Part shown: positions 21,467 through 33,540 of the stretch, piece by piece | Layout: each line of letters starts with the position of its first letter | Numbering within the stretch: the first letter of the stretch is position 1 | Assembly (NCBI GenBank): GCA_001599715.1 | Contig: BCHU01000001.1 | Span: forward strand, 1,659,634-1,723,633 | DNA length: 64,000 nt | Direction: 5' to 3' | DNA from: Phaeotremella fagi | Taxonomy: Eukaryota; Basidiomycota; Tremellomycetes; Tremellales; Phaeotremellaceae | Made by a program: the position numbers and the translations under genes | Notes under the pieces: model-generated | Told to the model about the DNA's origin: nothing | Database searches by the model: none | Seen by the model: only the letters and a program-made list of their open reading frames with translations

Positions 21467-22868
21467 TCAGATAATTATCACTTCGGGGGTCACCCACCAA
21501 GAAAATTCAGGTCGTATTATCGTTTTCTTCCCAGTCCCGACTTCCTCCAATTTCTCCTTTAAATGATGCTCACAAGCTTGACATCTTGGTGTGGAAGAAC
21601 GATCATGATATGAGATGTTGAATGGTAGAGCCTCCTTTGGAAGGTAATAATTTGCCTTTTCCGCTATCAGACGCCTTGTGCTGTCATCAACCCCGTGATA
21701 AACTGAAAGTTTCGTTTTGGAACCCATTTCACTGAGATCAGAATTTGGTTCAGGTTGCTGTTGCTTGAACCAGAAGCTGTTTCCTGTTGAACAGTGTTGA
21801 TATTGACGTTTCAAACGTTTGAAGGCCGAACCGAGGTCCTCCCAAATCTCTCGTGGTGACTTATAACCCCCAACATACAAATTATGAAACCGTGGTATGA
21901 TTGTGAACTGTCGCAACATCTTTTCTAAATCTTGTATGCTTGGAACATGATGGACAAAGGTGAGAGAATCTTGTGTTCTGTTTGGACAGGAACCATGTAG
22001 AACAGGGCGTTCTACCGAGTTTTTCTCACACCCCAGAGGTTGAAGATAACCTCTTGTACAAACCGTACTGACATTTGTCATGTCAGCCAATCTGATAGCT
22101 TTACCAACAGCATTTTGTGCCGCAATAGCCAACTCATCCACCGAAGCCCATGTTACTGAAGTACCAACTTCGGTTAAGACACCTTCCAAATTGCTAGATG
22201 TTGGACATACTGAGATTGTTTCGAGATTACCAAGTACCCCGCCTTTGCTTTGGATATGATTGAAAAGCGTATCAAATTCTGTATCCCAATTCTGGAAATC
22301 TTGTAATTCAGCTTTCATGATTTTGTTGAGACGATATTGTCGATAATGTTGGGCTATGAGCAAACTTTGACCCTCATACAGCCCAGATTCGTTTCCCCTG
22401 TACTCTTCAAATGTTGAAATTTTCCTTGAACCCATCACAAAATGAATATGTGTGGTTACATCCATTAACCTGTCTTTCGTTAATCTGTTAGGAGAGGTTG
22501 GGATCTCTAACGTTAATCCTGAAACGAAGCTACCAACATTAGCTACAAACGGGTTTCGATAAATAATTGTTCCGGCGATGTTGTGGAGTCTCTAAGCCAG
22601 GTTGCTAACTTCGATATCACTCGTCTGTGATGATGGGGGTCATTATACTTACAGTACAAGTCGGCATGACTTGGCTCAAGGGACCTTGATGAACATGAGA
22701 CCAATCCGAGTCTTCAAGCTTCAACGGTATCGGTCGATAAAGATCTTCAAGGATTGTGTATAACAATTCATTAGGAAGAGAAAGAAGTGTCGTGAAATGT
22801 GATAAACCTCCGTAGTCGGAGTACATCACACAGGATGTGTAGTCGTGGGTTTGAGATCTGTTGCTCAT
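21467..22868 (-). CDS. F-box-like tandem paralogue A (unidentified family)
   Basis: First of three tandem minus-strand copies. Exon 1 (22868-22653, 72 codons) has an F-box-like start: TTLLSLPNELLYTILEDLYR. Exon 2 encodes a body shared with copies B and C: THIHFVMG, VGKAIRLADMTNVSTVCTRG, LHGSCPNRTQDSLTFVHH, QFTIIPRFHNLYVGG and a C-terminal PRCQACEHHL. The 59-nt intron ends CTTAGAG. Splicing at the first AG (exon 2 from 22593), as in copy B, reads RLHNIAGTIIY but meets a stop about 36 bp in. Splicing at the second AG (exon 2 from 22591) is in frame to the stop at 21467 and gives about 446 aa, but replaces the conserved HNIAGTI segment. Either a shifted acceptor or a decaying gene. The F-box would imply an SCF substrate-adaptor role; the body matches nothing I know. 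Confidence 0.6.
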
Positions 22869-23726
22869 TTACTTGCTTTTTTACGAAAAAGAAATAAAAG
22901 TGGAGGGGAGAAAGAGAAGGTATTGAACTCGAAGACAAGTATTTTTTCTCTTGAAAGCAGCGGTTCTCGTCAAGAAGGTATTGTTGCAAGATTCGATGAA
23001 AGGATTCAATGTAATTTATCCAGAGGCGATATGAAGTGAGAGACACCGGAAGTTGTAAACTTGTCCAAGAAGGCGCTTGTGGCGCCACTTTTCTGGTCGT
23101 TGAGATACTGTATGTACAAGTACTGTTCTCAATGAACTGCCCCATTTAAGATTAGTTGGCATAACGTTTGGAAAAGTATCGAGTTAAATCTTCCGGGGAA
23201 TTCAAACGAGCACTTACAGTAGCAGTATCGTAAGAATTTGTTAGAACCTGTGAAATCTCTGATTATAAAATAAAACGAAATCTGTTTTCCAGGGATCATA
23301 TTTCAGGTAGAACACCTTCAAAACTGGTTTTACTGCATCATCGTTTTTTGGTGCGTCGGGGAGGAACAGACACTGAGAGACAGATACGCTTAGGTAAAAA
23401 CCAAGAGGGATGAGACTGATATTAGCGATTGTCACTAAATCTCTCTATCTGAAAATACTCTGATTCCCGATCAGTTGAACAGGTTCGAGGATGGTTCTAC
23501 ACTTATGAATGCCCTACCAAGATGAAAAACTCTTCCATTCCATATTTTGACACGTAAAAACAAATCAAATAATATCTCACTACATCCAAATACTGTATCT
23601 CTCTTCCGAGTCCTGGACAAATTTTCAGTAAATGAGCTGGATGATACTGTCAATATGCGACATCTATAGAGACGAGAATTCCGATTGGTGCCGTGACTCA
23701 CCTTCAAGTGCCTCCTTTATCCTTGT
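22869..23726. other. Intergenic region upstream of paralogue A
   Basis: 858 bp. It contains the 14-mer GTATGTACAAGTAC at 23111-23124, about 245 bp upstream of the paralogue A start. Several 60-120-codon frames occur on the minus strand but show no link to the three paralogues or to each other. No extra gene copy or RNA gene is visible. Confidence 0.4.
23111..23124. promoter_or_regulatory. 14-mer GTATGTACAAGTAC upstream of F-box-like paralogue A
   Basis: Identical to 55011-55024, and 12 of its 14 bases (ATGTACAAGTAC) occur at 17250-17261. All three lie upstream of minus-strand genes and read GTACTTGTACAT in the gene's direction. A possible transcription-factor site. Confidence 0.4.
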
Positions 23727-25002
23727 CTAGTATATTGAAAGATGACTCTTGCAGGCCTTACATGCCGGTTGCTTTGAGAAGCTCTCGAACGAGACTTGTG
23801 GAACACGAGTCGATTTTTGTGTCTGTTCTCTAAAAATGTCATTGGCTTGGTTATAAACAATAACTCTGGTCCTCAAATAGACCTCATGACGATCAAAGTT
23901 CATTTGAGGCTTCTGTGATTTGAAGAACCGACTTGTTCCTGTCTGTGATTGATTCAACTGTTCTTGAAAGGTCTTGAAGGCATCGAACAGGTCTTCCCTT
24001 GGAATAGACGTTGACTCTTCCGCCCTTACATGAAGATAGTTATCATAGCCCGGGATGATAGTGAAACCTCCAAGTCTAGTGGACAACCGACCTGGTACGC
24101 TGTGATGAACGAAACTGACCGACCCCTGTTCTCTTGTTACCACTCCATGTAATCGAGGTTTCTTCTGAGGATCTTCAATATAGAAAGTCTCAGAGGCTAG
24201 GTAGCCATTTGTACAAACAGTCGAGACGTTCGTAGCAACGTTCACCAATCTTATTGCTTTCCCAATAGCATTCTGCGATGTTATTGCGAGATTAGAGAAC
24301 CATTCAGCTCTTACAGAGTCATCCTCAGTGTCGAAGTCTGATGGTTCCAAGTCGTACATATCTCTTTTTGTTGGCATGATAGCAATTGTTTCAAGATTTC
24401 GAAACACTTGTTGGGTTTTTACATAATCGTGAAGCGTGTCTAGATTGTTGTCCCAGTTTTCCAAGATTTTTCGATCACCTTCGACTGGAATTATGACCCT
24501 TTTTTGGTATTCGGGTGTATAAGCTGATGACCATTGGTAATGGGCATCACTTGGTGATACAGGTTCGGATGACTCGTTTGTACCAGTAACCAAATGGAAA
24601 TGTTTGGTGAGGTTAAGAAGGAATGTTTTTGGTAAGCGCTTCGTTAAAGTGGGATCGACTGATAGACCTTTGTTGAGAGCCTCGACGTCCGCCACACATA
24701 TTGATCTATAAAGAATGGTGCCAACAACAGAGTTACATCTCTAAGATTTGTTTTGTGAGTGACAAATTGGTAACTGTTAAATGAGATGATGAACTTACTT
24801 TGTTGAGTCTTGAGATGTTACATAATTCTGGTTGAGACAATTCTGACCATCTTGCAGCTGCCAGCTCAGCTGGAATTGGCTTGCGGCACATGTTGAAGAT
24901 TGTATGTAGCAGCTCATTAGGAAGGGAGAGGATGGTGGTAGACGGGACGATACCATAGCCGTCATACGATAGTTGATCATGTGTAGTGGAGAAAATAATC
25001 AT
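23727..25002 (-). CDS. F-box-like tandem paralogue B (unidentified family)
   Basis: The cleanest copy. Exon 1 (25002-24799, 68 codons) ends ELCNISRLNK and includes TTILSLPNELLHTIFNMCRK. A 58-nt intron (GTAAGT...CTTAG) joins in phase 0 to exon 2 (24740-23727). The total is about 405 aa. Conserved blocks: VVGTILYRSICVADVEALNK after the junction, TKHFHLVTGTNESSE, RNLETIAIMPTKRD, IGKAIRLVNVATNVSTVCTN, RLHGVVTREQGSVSFVHH, FTIIPGYDNYLHV and a C-terminal PACKACKSHLSIY. The LPNELL helix plus the 'SRL/RV ... ILYRS' segment is the usual layout of a fungal F-box-like N-terminus. The remaining 330 residues are predicted globular with a CxxCxxH motif at the very end. No leucine-rich, WD or Kelch repeats are seen. 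Confidence 0.7.
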
Positions 25003-25520
25003 TGTATTTTATTCTCTACAATGACGAGAGAACGAAGATATCTTAGAAGAAGCTTGGTTTTTCTCCTGCTGAAAAAGTCAGTTTATGTCAAGAAGGCATC
25101 GACCGATCAATCGATGGAAGGATATACAGTTTCGATTTTGTACAATGTGTTTGATTAGAAATGCAGGAAAACAAATATGAAATTAATCAAGGAGAAGACT
25201 AATTTCTTCAAAAGTTTTGCAAAAAGCTGCTACAAAGGCGTACCACTCGTAGAGCTATACTTGTACGAGCATAACATTACCATGTTGATGCCGTAATTAA
25301 CTTTACAACCCAGTACCATCTTTGAGCAGGGTTTAGTAGAAATCATAAGCTTGTACGATCTTTTGAATAACTACCTACACTATGCATTGAACTATACCGG
25401 GACAACCAAAATACAAGAGTAATCATCGAAGACTGTCTCAACCCAATCATGTTTCCACCCAAATCGAAAATGCCCCTATCTCATACAGAACTTGCGTCTC
25501 CTAGGGTTTCAGGCATAACA
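25003..25520. other. Spacer between paralogues B and C
   Basis: 518 bp with no supported gene. AT-rich, with TATACTTGTACGAG (about 25256) resembling the reverse complement of the GTACAAGTAC motif. It should hold the promoter of B and the 3' UTR of C. Confidence 0.4.
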
Positions 25521-26820
25521 TCAGTACAAGATATTGAGTGAGATCATCGAATGATCAAAGAACTTAGACTCACCTGCACCTTTGTCAAAGGAATGGGTTT
25601 CTGGTAGATGATGTTCACAGGCTTCACATCTTGGTCTTGATTCACCATCATCAAACGAGACATTGAACATCGCCAAACAATGTTTATACCGTCCTCCATC
25701 ATCATCATAAGGTTTTTGATAGATGACAACCTCGGTTCTGTCTATGATGTCAAATACATCAAAACCTGGTTGTGGATCTTGATCTTCAAAGAAATCACTA
25801 TGTCCCTTTTCTGCTTGCTGTAGTTGGGTGGGGTAGGTACTAGCAGCGTTCTCGATTTCATAGAGAGCCCCAGTATCACTTGGATCTTCACTAAAGATTA
25901 GATTTTTATAACCTGGTATAACGGTAAATTGACACAGACTGAAACAGTTCCCAGACTTCATGTTATGATGGACAAAAGTCACCGAATCTGCTTCTCTAGA
26001 TATCGTCCCATGAAGAATCGATTTTTTTTCAGGACCACCAAAAAAAGCACCGAATGCAAAATTAAGGTATCCCTTTGCACAAACAGTGGAAACTTTTGTT
26101 GCAACATTTGTTAATTTTATTGCTTTACCTATAGCACTTTGGGCAGTAACAGCGAGAATCTTCACCAGATAGGCAGTTGAGATAAACCTAGTACTTCTAG
26201 CGGTTGGACAAATAGCAATTGTTTGCAGATTCCGAAAAGCCATTCCTTTCTCAACGTAATTATAAAGAGAATCCAAATGTTGATCCCAGTTGTTGAAGTC
26301 TCGGTCATCAGCAAGAATGGCTGATCGCATAGCAGTTTCAATCAAGTTCCTGTTGGCTTTTGCGGTATCAGATGGCCCTTTTACGGTCCCAACGACTACT
26401 ACCGATTCATCGGTTCCGGTGATCAAATGAAAGTGTTTAGTTCGATTCAAAAGGACTGATTTGATTAATCTTTTCATAGCAGTAGAATTGGGATCAACCT
26501 TTAGACCCTCAATCAGACTTCCGACGTTGGCGACATAGATAGAATCGTAGTATATGAAGGTTCCGGCGATATGGTTGAATTCCTGATTCCTACTTTCAGT
26601 GAATGATCAAGAATTGAGACATGGAGTGAATTGAACTTACACGACTGACGCGTGATAAACTACATAATGTTGGTTGAGCCAGTTGATGCCGTCTGGAATT
26701 TTGTATATCGTTGGGTGGTGGTCGATGACAGAGTTCGAAAATAGTGTTTAGTAACTCGTTTGGAAGAGAGAGTATGGTAGTGTGGGAGTTGGATCGATGA
26801 TAGTTGTTGAAGGTCATCAT
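25521..26820 (-). CDS. F-box-like tandem paralogue C (unidentified family)
   Basis: Exon 1 ends at 26641 (LCSLSRVSR, GTAAGT donor) and includes TTILSLPNELLNTIFELCHR. Exon 2 (26582-25521) begins EFNHIAGTFIYYDSIYVANV and is in phase 0. About 413 aa from the ATG at 26820; an upstream in-frame ATG at 26883 would add 21 residues. Shared blocks: TKHFHLITGTDESV, AFRNLQTIAICPTARS, IGKAIKLTNVATKVSTVCAK, ILHGTISREADSVTFVHH, QFTVIPGYKNL and PRCEACEHHLPE. The three copies differ greatly between blocks, so the duplications are not recent. Confidence 0.68.
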
Positions 26821-27667
26821 GTTGTTGAGGTGAACTGAATATTGGTGCTTAAAGAAAGTAAAAATGAAAGAGGGATGGGACATTCATTTACTGTCCTTGT
26901 CACTGATTTTTCACTAGAAAAGTCTTCCTGCTTTAGAAGACATGGTGATGAAAGTGGCCCTCAAAGGATGTGTCCATTGTTTTATTATTTTGCCGATGAA
27001 TATCGAAAAAGAAGGAGGAAGAAACCAAGAAACGTTTAGATCACTCCCTTTGTGAGCCCGCATGCGGTGTAGCACCTCAGGCCTATATCAGCACTAGCGG
27101 AACCTCTTGACATGCGAGCGATAGCTAGATTCCCACTTCTGCTTATAGAGTCACCACAGCGGCACCCTCTTTTACACATCTTCGTCATCGTATTTCTTCA
27201 TTTCATGGTTCAAACTATCATTCTACCCACAATCCAACAGAGATGAAGAGAATCTTTCGATTTCCTTTGCAAGAACTTCGGGACAACCTCGTCCAGCTTG
27301 AAAAAAGATGTAATTGAGGGTATAAAGGAAGCTACTCGGGGAAAGACACAGAAATTAGTGCGCTTGAAGTACCGTGATTGAGGAGGATGACAAGTGAGCA
27401 TTTGTCACACTGTTCTGAGTAATAACCCTGCATAACCCTAGATACCACTAGAAAGAATAAACATAAAAACACAAAAAAAGAGATCTGAGTGAAGTGTAGA
27501 AGCGAAAGAACGACATGACGTGAAATGGATATAAGGGGATGGTAGAACCAAGACTTGTATACGTGGATGTCAATTAAACGACTGATAAGAAGGTGTAGTG
27601 TAATGTCCATCTAAGCAAGTGTAGAGTGGGTGGAATCGTTAAAAATGAAAGTTCAGACCACTCGATT
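26821..27667. other. Intergenic region between paralogue C and the SUR7-like gene
   Basis: 847 bp with no supported gene. It covers the promoter of paralogue C and the 3' region of the SUR7-like gene. GC-rich stretch at about 27055-27130 (AGCCCGCATGCGGTGTAGCA) stands out from the AT-rich surroundings but folds into no tRNA I can recognise. Confidence 0.35.
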
Positions 27668-28849
27668 CTACTTTCGATAGGTCAAACAAGCGATGGTGTA
27701 TGGTGCGATAGCTAATAAAATCATGGCGAACGCTACCCAAGTAAGGTCTATTTTACCGTAACGTCAACAAAAAGAAGCTCTTCCGTATTGAGATGTGGAA
27801 ATGGTACTCACAAAGCGATGGACCTGCTGTTACGTAGATACCTAGAGCGGTACCTCCAGAAACTTTAACTTGAGCTATCCAGTTGTCTTTACTTATTATC
27901 GATGTCCAGATGGCAGCGCCGCTATAGGATTGTCAATGAAGTTTTTGGAGATAGGTGGATGATGACTTACACCATTAGGAAGAGTGCTCCTAGACCTGAA
28001 CAGATTGCTGCTACTAGGAAAGCGAAGGCGTGTTTGATGATACCGGCTATCAATGCGATAGCGACTAAGATTGAGCCAATCTACAGTGACTCGTTAGTAA
28101 ATGTGAATATCGGGTAGTTAATCAGATCCCTCGTATCATGTAATCCTCAAAAAGGAGTTGATCCAACGCTTCCCAAAAAACGAACCAACCCCAATGGATT
28201 CTATTTCACAAAGAACGAAACTATACTCACGAAAATCAAAACACTAGCAGGTCTACTGAGTGACATGTTCCATCCATCATCACGGAAACTGACAGCTTCA
28301 TCTGGGATGATGGCGTCTGTCTGGGTGTAGAAATCTTTGGCGGTTCCAAGAGCAGCCATGGGTGTATCAGCCAACATGTTGGCGAGTGGTTGGAAGGGAT
28401 AACCGAATTGTGTAGAGTTACAGATTCCTGCACCTGTTGATGTGTATCCGCATGATTCTATTTTTATGTTTTTGTCAGTGAACCGTTGTTTTTTAGGGAA
28501 GGGGAAAGGGACTAACTGTAAATTCCATATCGATAGTTTGCTCGTAAACCAGTGTTGTTCCCCATTGGTGTAGTCGCTACTGAGGTGAATAAACCTGCGT
28601 TGGCGTTTTTGGTAGCACCAGTGAAAGCAGCGGCGTATCTTCATAGGATGGGTTAGTTGAAAATTTTTCGCCTGATGGGTGGGAGTAGAGACCGTGCAGA
28701 GTGACTTACCCAGCTACATCGAGTTGAACCATGTAGATACCGTTTATGAAAGCGCCTGGACCTATTTGACCAATGTTGGCGAATACTAACATGATGAGTG
28801 ATATCGAGGTTAGGAGTGAGGCTCCTAGCATACAGTGTTCTCCTCTCAT
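27668..28849 (-). CDS. SUR7/PalI-family tetraspan plasma-membrane protein
   Basis: Sur7/PalI proteins sit in plasma-membrane eisosome domains or act in pH sensing. The start MRGEHCMLGASLLTSISLIM opens straight into the first membrane span (SLIMLVFANIGQIGPG). A long extracellular loop follows with SCGYTSTGAGICNSTQFGYP, cysteines and N-glycosylation sequons, then DDGWNMSLSRPASVLIF. Three spans close the protein: IGSILVAIALIAGIIKHAF with FLVAAICSGLGALFLMV, and LTWVAFAMILLAIAPYTIAC, ending LTYRK at TAG 27670-27668. Span layout and the Cys-rich first loop fit the family. About six introns. Confidence 0.75.
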
Positions 28850-29555
28850 TGTGGATGGTTGTTGAGGTTGTTAGATGGGTGGTTGTAAAGGGGGTTGTTG
28901 ATGTTTGATGGTGAGATGTAGATGAACGAAAGTAAAGAGAGTGAATGTAAAGAGTGTTGTGTGTGAATGTGAGAATAGGAGTGGCTGTACAGGAGATGAG
29001 AAGGAGGACTAGGAAGGGATAGTTAATTAAAGTGGTGATAGTTGTAGCAGCTGAGACGAGACGAGACGAGACAAGTGAGACATCAAATGAATGTGGCATC
29101 AAACAAGCATGTTCACCGTGCATTGAGGTCTGGGCGTTCCTTTCCTTGGCCTTTTGCCTCTTTCAAATTTCACCCCCGGTGCCTTGAAACGCGCTCGTTC
29201 CCTTAAACGGGAAAGTAAAGTAAATAACAAGTTAGGCGCGGTTCTAGTTTGAATAGTTAATATTTCTTTTTAGGCACGCAACATGTCGCCACAATCAACT
29301 CGTATCCCTTTTATCTCTTTAGGCGAAGACCGTTATCTCTTCTCTCCTCTCTAATCATTGAGCAAATAAATAAATCATCGTTAATTATCGTCTCTTACTT
29401 TAACAACTAATTCAATAACGAGTATAGATATTATTCACTGATCAAGAGTCTGTACCTTTCTCGACTCATATCTCAGTCTTGACGATTGGAAGGTCATCCA
29501 TATCTCCCCACTGCACATCACAGCTTAATCCCCATCAGACGACATCCCAACCAAA
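28850..29555. promoter_or_regulatory. Divergent promoter of the SUR7-like gene (-) and Zn2Cys6 factor (+)
   Basis: 706 bp between two ATGs. It includes a short GAGAC minisatellite (GAGACGAGACGAGACGAGAC) at about 29053-29072 and a purine/pyrimidine-asymmetric stretch (T/G-rich plus strand at 28850-29000). The last 150 bp are AT-rich then C-rich, as in other leaders here. Confidence 0.45.
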
Positions 29556-32500
29556 ATGAAAGCACCAACTGCAAGAAGAGAATCATCAGATTCAAACAGT
29601 CATCCACATTACGCTCCTTATCCACCTACATCATTCGCACAACCACCATTACCTTCGCCAACACTCGATCGAAAACAATCAACTGGGACTCCTGTCAGCG
29701 ATGGTCAAACATATAAAGTAGCTAGAGCTATTTCATCTTGTACGAGATGTAGATCAAGGAAACAGAAATGTGATGGGAAACTACCTGCTTGTTCTGCTTG
29801 TGAAAAAGCAAAAGTCGAATGTATCGGTTTTGACGCAATCAGTAAAACCAATATTTCCAGAAAGTGAGTTGTTTTGTTGCTACAAGATCTAATACTAATT
29901 CACTTTCAGTTATCTCCATTCACTCGAACAAGAGATTGCAACTCTTCGAGCCCAAGTTGCATCTCTAACTTCAGGGAATGGTGATCAAATCGGTCAAACG
30001 AAAAGAGAAATCGCAGCAGCAGCTTCATTAGCAGTTGCCTCTTATGCCAGACCCGATGGATTCGGTCATGGGGATATTTCAGCCAGTTCAAGTACTTCCG
30101 GTACACCCAGATTAGCGTTCGTTAAAGATGCGAATATCGATCCAGCACTTCAAGGACCGGACGGTGAAGCACCACTTCGTTCACCATGGGATTCACCCGT
30201 TCATTCGGCATTTTCACATAATCGTCGACAATCAGATTTCCCATTTTCATCACCCTCATCTGATCAACCTCGTTCACCGTCTATTTTATCTAGACCTCAT
30301 CCAACTGGTCAAGCCAATGTTATCCACGCCACTTCTCTCACTAGAATGGTTGCTGATGCAGCACTTCGTACGGGACACGCTTCGAATCATGTAAACGTAT
30401 TGAACCCAATAGTGACCGCCAGAGGGGATGGAAGTGGAAGTGAACGTGGTTCAAGCGTAAAAGATTCACCGGCTGCTATGATGGACAGTACAGACGGTGG
30501 ACAAGATATCGCTGTTTCACCCGAAGAATTGGTTTTATCAAAAACAGGTCAACCAACTGGTGCACCATCCAATTCTTCTGCATCGTCCAAATCAAAAAGA
30601 AGAAATTTTAATGTCCCACCTCTACCACCTCAAGGTGCTGTTGAGAGATTGGTAGCTGCTTATGTAGATTTTGTTGGTGTTACAGCTCCTATAATTCATA
30701 TCCCATCATTGGGTAAACAGCTTATACGTATTCGAGAAGGTCATGATGTGGAGCAAAGTGATATTTTTGTGGTGATGATGGTTCTGGGTAGGTTCCTGAT
30801 TATAGCGTGAGGATATATCTAATTTTTGATAGCTTTGAGTACGATGGCTTCATCACGATTCGTTGAACCTCCAGACGAACTGCGTGCTTGTTCAGAGGCA
30901 TTCCATGCAGAGGCAATGAAACATCTAGACGCTGTATTTGAGGAGCAAAGTTATGGTAAGTTTAACGTGTCGATTAAGGTGCTTACAATTCAGTTGGTCT
31001 CCAAGCCATCCTCTTGTTAGTCTGGTATTCACTCTTGAATCCTGACAAGGGATCAATCTGGTTCTTAGTGGGTCTAGCTACACGTACATGTGTAGACCTA
31101 GGATTCCATAACGAACACAACGCTCAAGTGGAATCGCTCGACGCACTCGAACTCGATATGAGAAGACGATTGTTTTGGTGTACCTACAAGATGGATAGGT
31201 TGTTATCACAATCTTTAGGTAGACCACCTGCGATTCCAGATGGATTCATTAATGTACCAGTAGGTCATACCTTCAGGGTGATCTTCAGAAACTGATAGTC
31301 ATTAGCTTCCGTCATATCTTCATGATGTGGACATCCATCCGAATCATTATGGACCACTTCAAGGAGAAGCTTGTTCTTATAAAGCGGTTTTCCTTCATAC
31401 AACAGGATTACGTCAATTACAATCAGAAATCTTGACCAACACCTACGGAATTCACGGTACCGAAGGTCCAAAACCCGAATGGTTTGATAACTGTTTTGAG
31501 AGGCTAAAGATTTGGTTGGCGACCACTCCAGAACCTAGGGGTACGGTCTCGTCTGAAGGTTTCGCGATCAGTTTCCATAGTGAGTTTAAGTCTAAAATTG
31601 CTTTTGTTTGTGCTGATCCCGGGGTTAGATTCGTGTTTGCTTCTTTTCAGACCTTCACCTGGTTGTCCTAGACCTGGACGAAGGGCTTTGGAGACTGTGT
31701 TGGCGAGTTCTAGTTATATTATTAGAATTTATCGAAGGATGCAGTTGAACAACAGGATTAGTTGGTTATGGATGACGGTGAGTACAATATTGATTCTGAG
31801 GGTCAATACTGATTTTTGCTCTCAGAGTCATTTCTCGTTTATGGCTGGTTTATCCTTTTTGTACGCGTTCTTCAATCTTTATAGCATGGGTGGTGGAACT
31901 GGAGTTCCTACCATGGAAGAAGCTATGATGGATATCGAATCTTGTTTAGCTGTTTTGGAATATCTTTCTCGTAAGTTGTCGAGTTATTCTCAGAATCTTG
32001 TTAACGATCGCGTAGCTCGAGTACCATCTGCTTCAGCTTGTCATGATACGATGCGATCAGTCTCTCAAGCTATCATCGAACAATTGACCAAAATGGCTGG
32101 TGCAAACTCCACCTTATCCCCTTCATCATCAGCTTTAGGAGGAGCAGGTCGAGTATTCCGCGGGGCACCCATCTCATCATCTCGAGATGATCCAATGCCA
32201 TCAGAAGGTTTCCCAGCTCCTTTACCACCAACTACGCTCCCATACGAATTGTCATTACTGGATAATCTATTCTTGAACCCCATGGCACCACATAACAAAG
32301 CTTCTGATTATACCAACGGAAAGAAATCAGTCTTATCGGCTATAACGAATTCAACTGGGAACGTCTCGTTCATGAATAGCGCCAATAACTCGAATAACGG
32401 TACAATGCTATCGACTGGGAATTCTGGTCCTCCGATCGGCTTCCCGCCTGGTGCATTCCAATCTAATTCTTATACGACACCTGGTAATAACGGTATTGGA

Positions 32501-32881
32501 CCTTATGGTTTAGCAGCGGTAGGCAATAATTCTGGACATGGTGGTTTGGATCTGTCGACTTTAAACAATACCAATATGAACATGATTTCAAAGAACAATA
32601 GTAATAACACCAATAATAACAATAATTCAATGGGTAACGGATCTACGTCTACTCATTTACATGGATCAGGTATCGGTAGTCTTCTAGGAACATCGAATAT
32701 CAATGATACCAGTGACAACACCAATAGTAATAATAACACGACGACGAATAATTTAGTGGCTGCAACTCCTGATCCTAATTTCGATATCTTCAGTTTCTTG
32801 ATGGACGAGGAAGGAGGGTTGAATGGGACTGGAACTTGGGATGCTTTGGAGGTACCACCTGATTTCTCTTTATGGAGTTAG
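29556..32881 (+). CDS. Zn2Cys6 fungal transcription factor
   Basis: A sequence-specific nuclear regulator. The binuclear zinc cluster is SSCTRCRSRKQKCDGKLPAC followed by SACEKAKVEC, with six cysteines in C-x2-C-x6-C-x5-C-x2-C-x6-C order. A short coiled coil follows (YLHSLEQEIATLRAQVASL), usually for dimerisation. A long polar Ser/Pro linker leads to the fungal-specific middle homology domain: PPQGAVERLVAAYVDFVGV, WFLVGLATRTCVDLGFHNEH, DMRRRLFWCTYKMDRLLSQS and LGRPPAIPDGFINV. The C-terminus is Asn/Ser-rich (about 32560-32740), then a probable acidic/hydrophobic activation patch: FDIFSFLMDEEGG and DALEVPPDFSLWS. Six or seven introns. Its target pathway cannot be read from the sequence. Confidence 0.87.
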
Positions 32882-33029
32882 GTGTATAGAGTATTTATGT
32901 TAATTGTATGCAATAATAATGACCATTCGCCACAAAGGTTACATCCCGTAAAATTCCGTTCTTGTCTAAGTGTTCCGATTTGACTGCCTGCTTTAACTCT
33001 TCATTCTACATATATATCACCCACGCACA

Positions 33030-33540
33030 ATGTCAATGTTAATCAGATCAGCTCCTCTTCGTATCGCCCGTTCTATCCCTACGACCCCTTTACGTCAACA
33101 AGCTAGAGGTGTTCATTTCGAGAATGTCGTTGATCAGTGAGTCTCGCTTGAGTTTATGAGTCTGTGGGTTGGGGTTGGTGTAGCGTCAAGGATACCTTAT
33201 ATCAAGGGAATCTATCTATATTGAAATCTGGCAGGGAGGAACGATGACAACCAAAGAAGAAATACGGAGGAACGAATGAGAAATCGAAATAAAGCGTGAA
33301 ATCAGAAACAGATACTGATGTTCTATCTTCAATCAATTAGCGCCCTTCCAACCTCTGTCAAAAACAAATACTGGCTAGCAGTCAAGATCGTCACATACGC
33401 AAGTCTAGGATTCGGTATCCCATTCGGTGCAGCCGTTTGGCATGTGTAAGTCAAAACTAATCCTCTCATGTTGGAAGACACTGAACACTGATGATTATGG
33501 TATTTTGTTTTTCAGTCAAAAATCTGCCGCTGGTGCATAG
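33030..33540 (+). CDS. COX8: Cytochrome c oxidase subunit VIIc/Cox8
   Basis: A single-span accessory subunit of respiratory complex IV. The protein is about 76 aa: a mitochondrial presequence (MSMLIRSAPLRIARSIPTTP), then GVHFENVVDHALPTSVKNKY, then a membrane span (VTYASLGFGIPFGAAVW) and a short tail VQKSAAGA. The H-F/Y-E ... LP-x-SV-x-NK ... GF-x-x-PF pattern matches the Cox8/VIIc family. Exons are 33030-33136, 33341-33445 and 33516-33540. Intron 1 is 204 nt, long for this genome. Confidence 0.88.

Noticed and set aside
27050..27130. GC-rich patch AGCCCGCATGCGGTGTAGCACCTCAGG, considered as a tRNA
   Set aside because: No matching acceptor stem or T-loop GTTCRANNC sequence on either strand.
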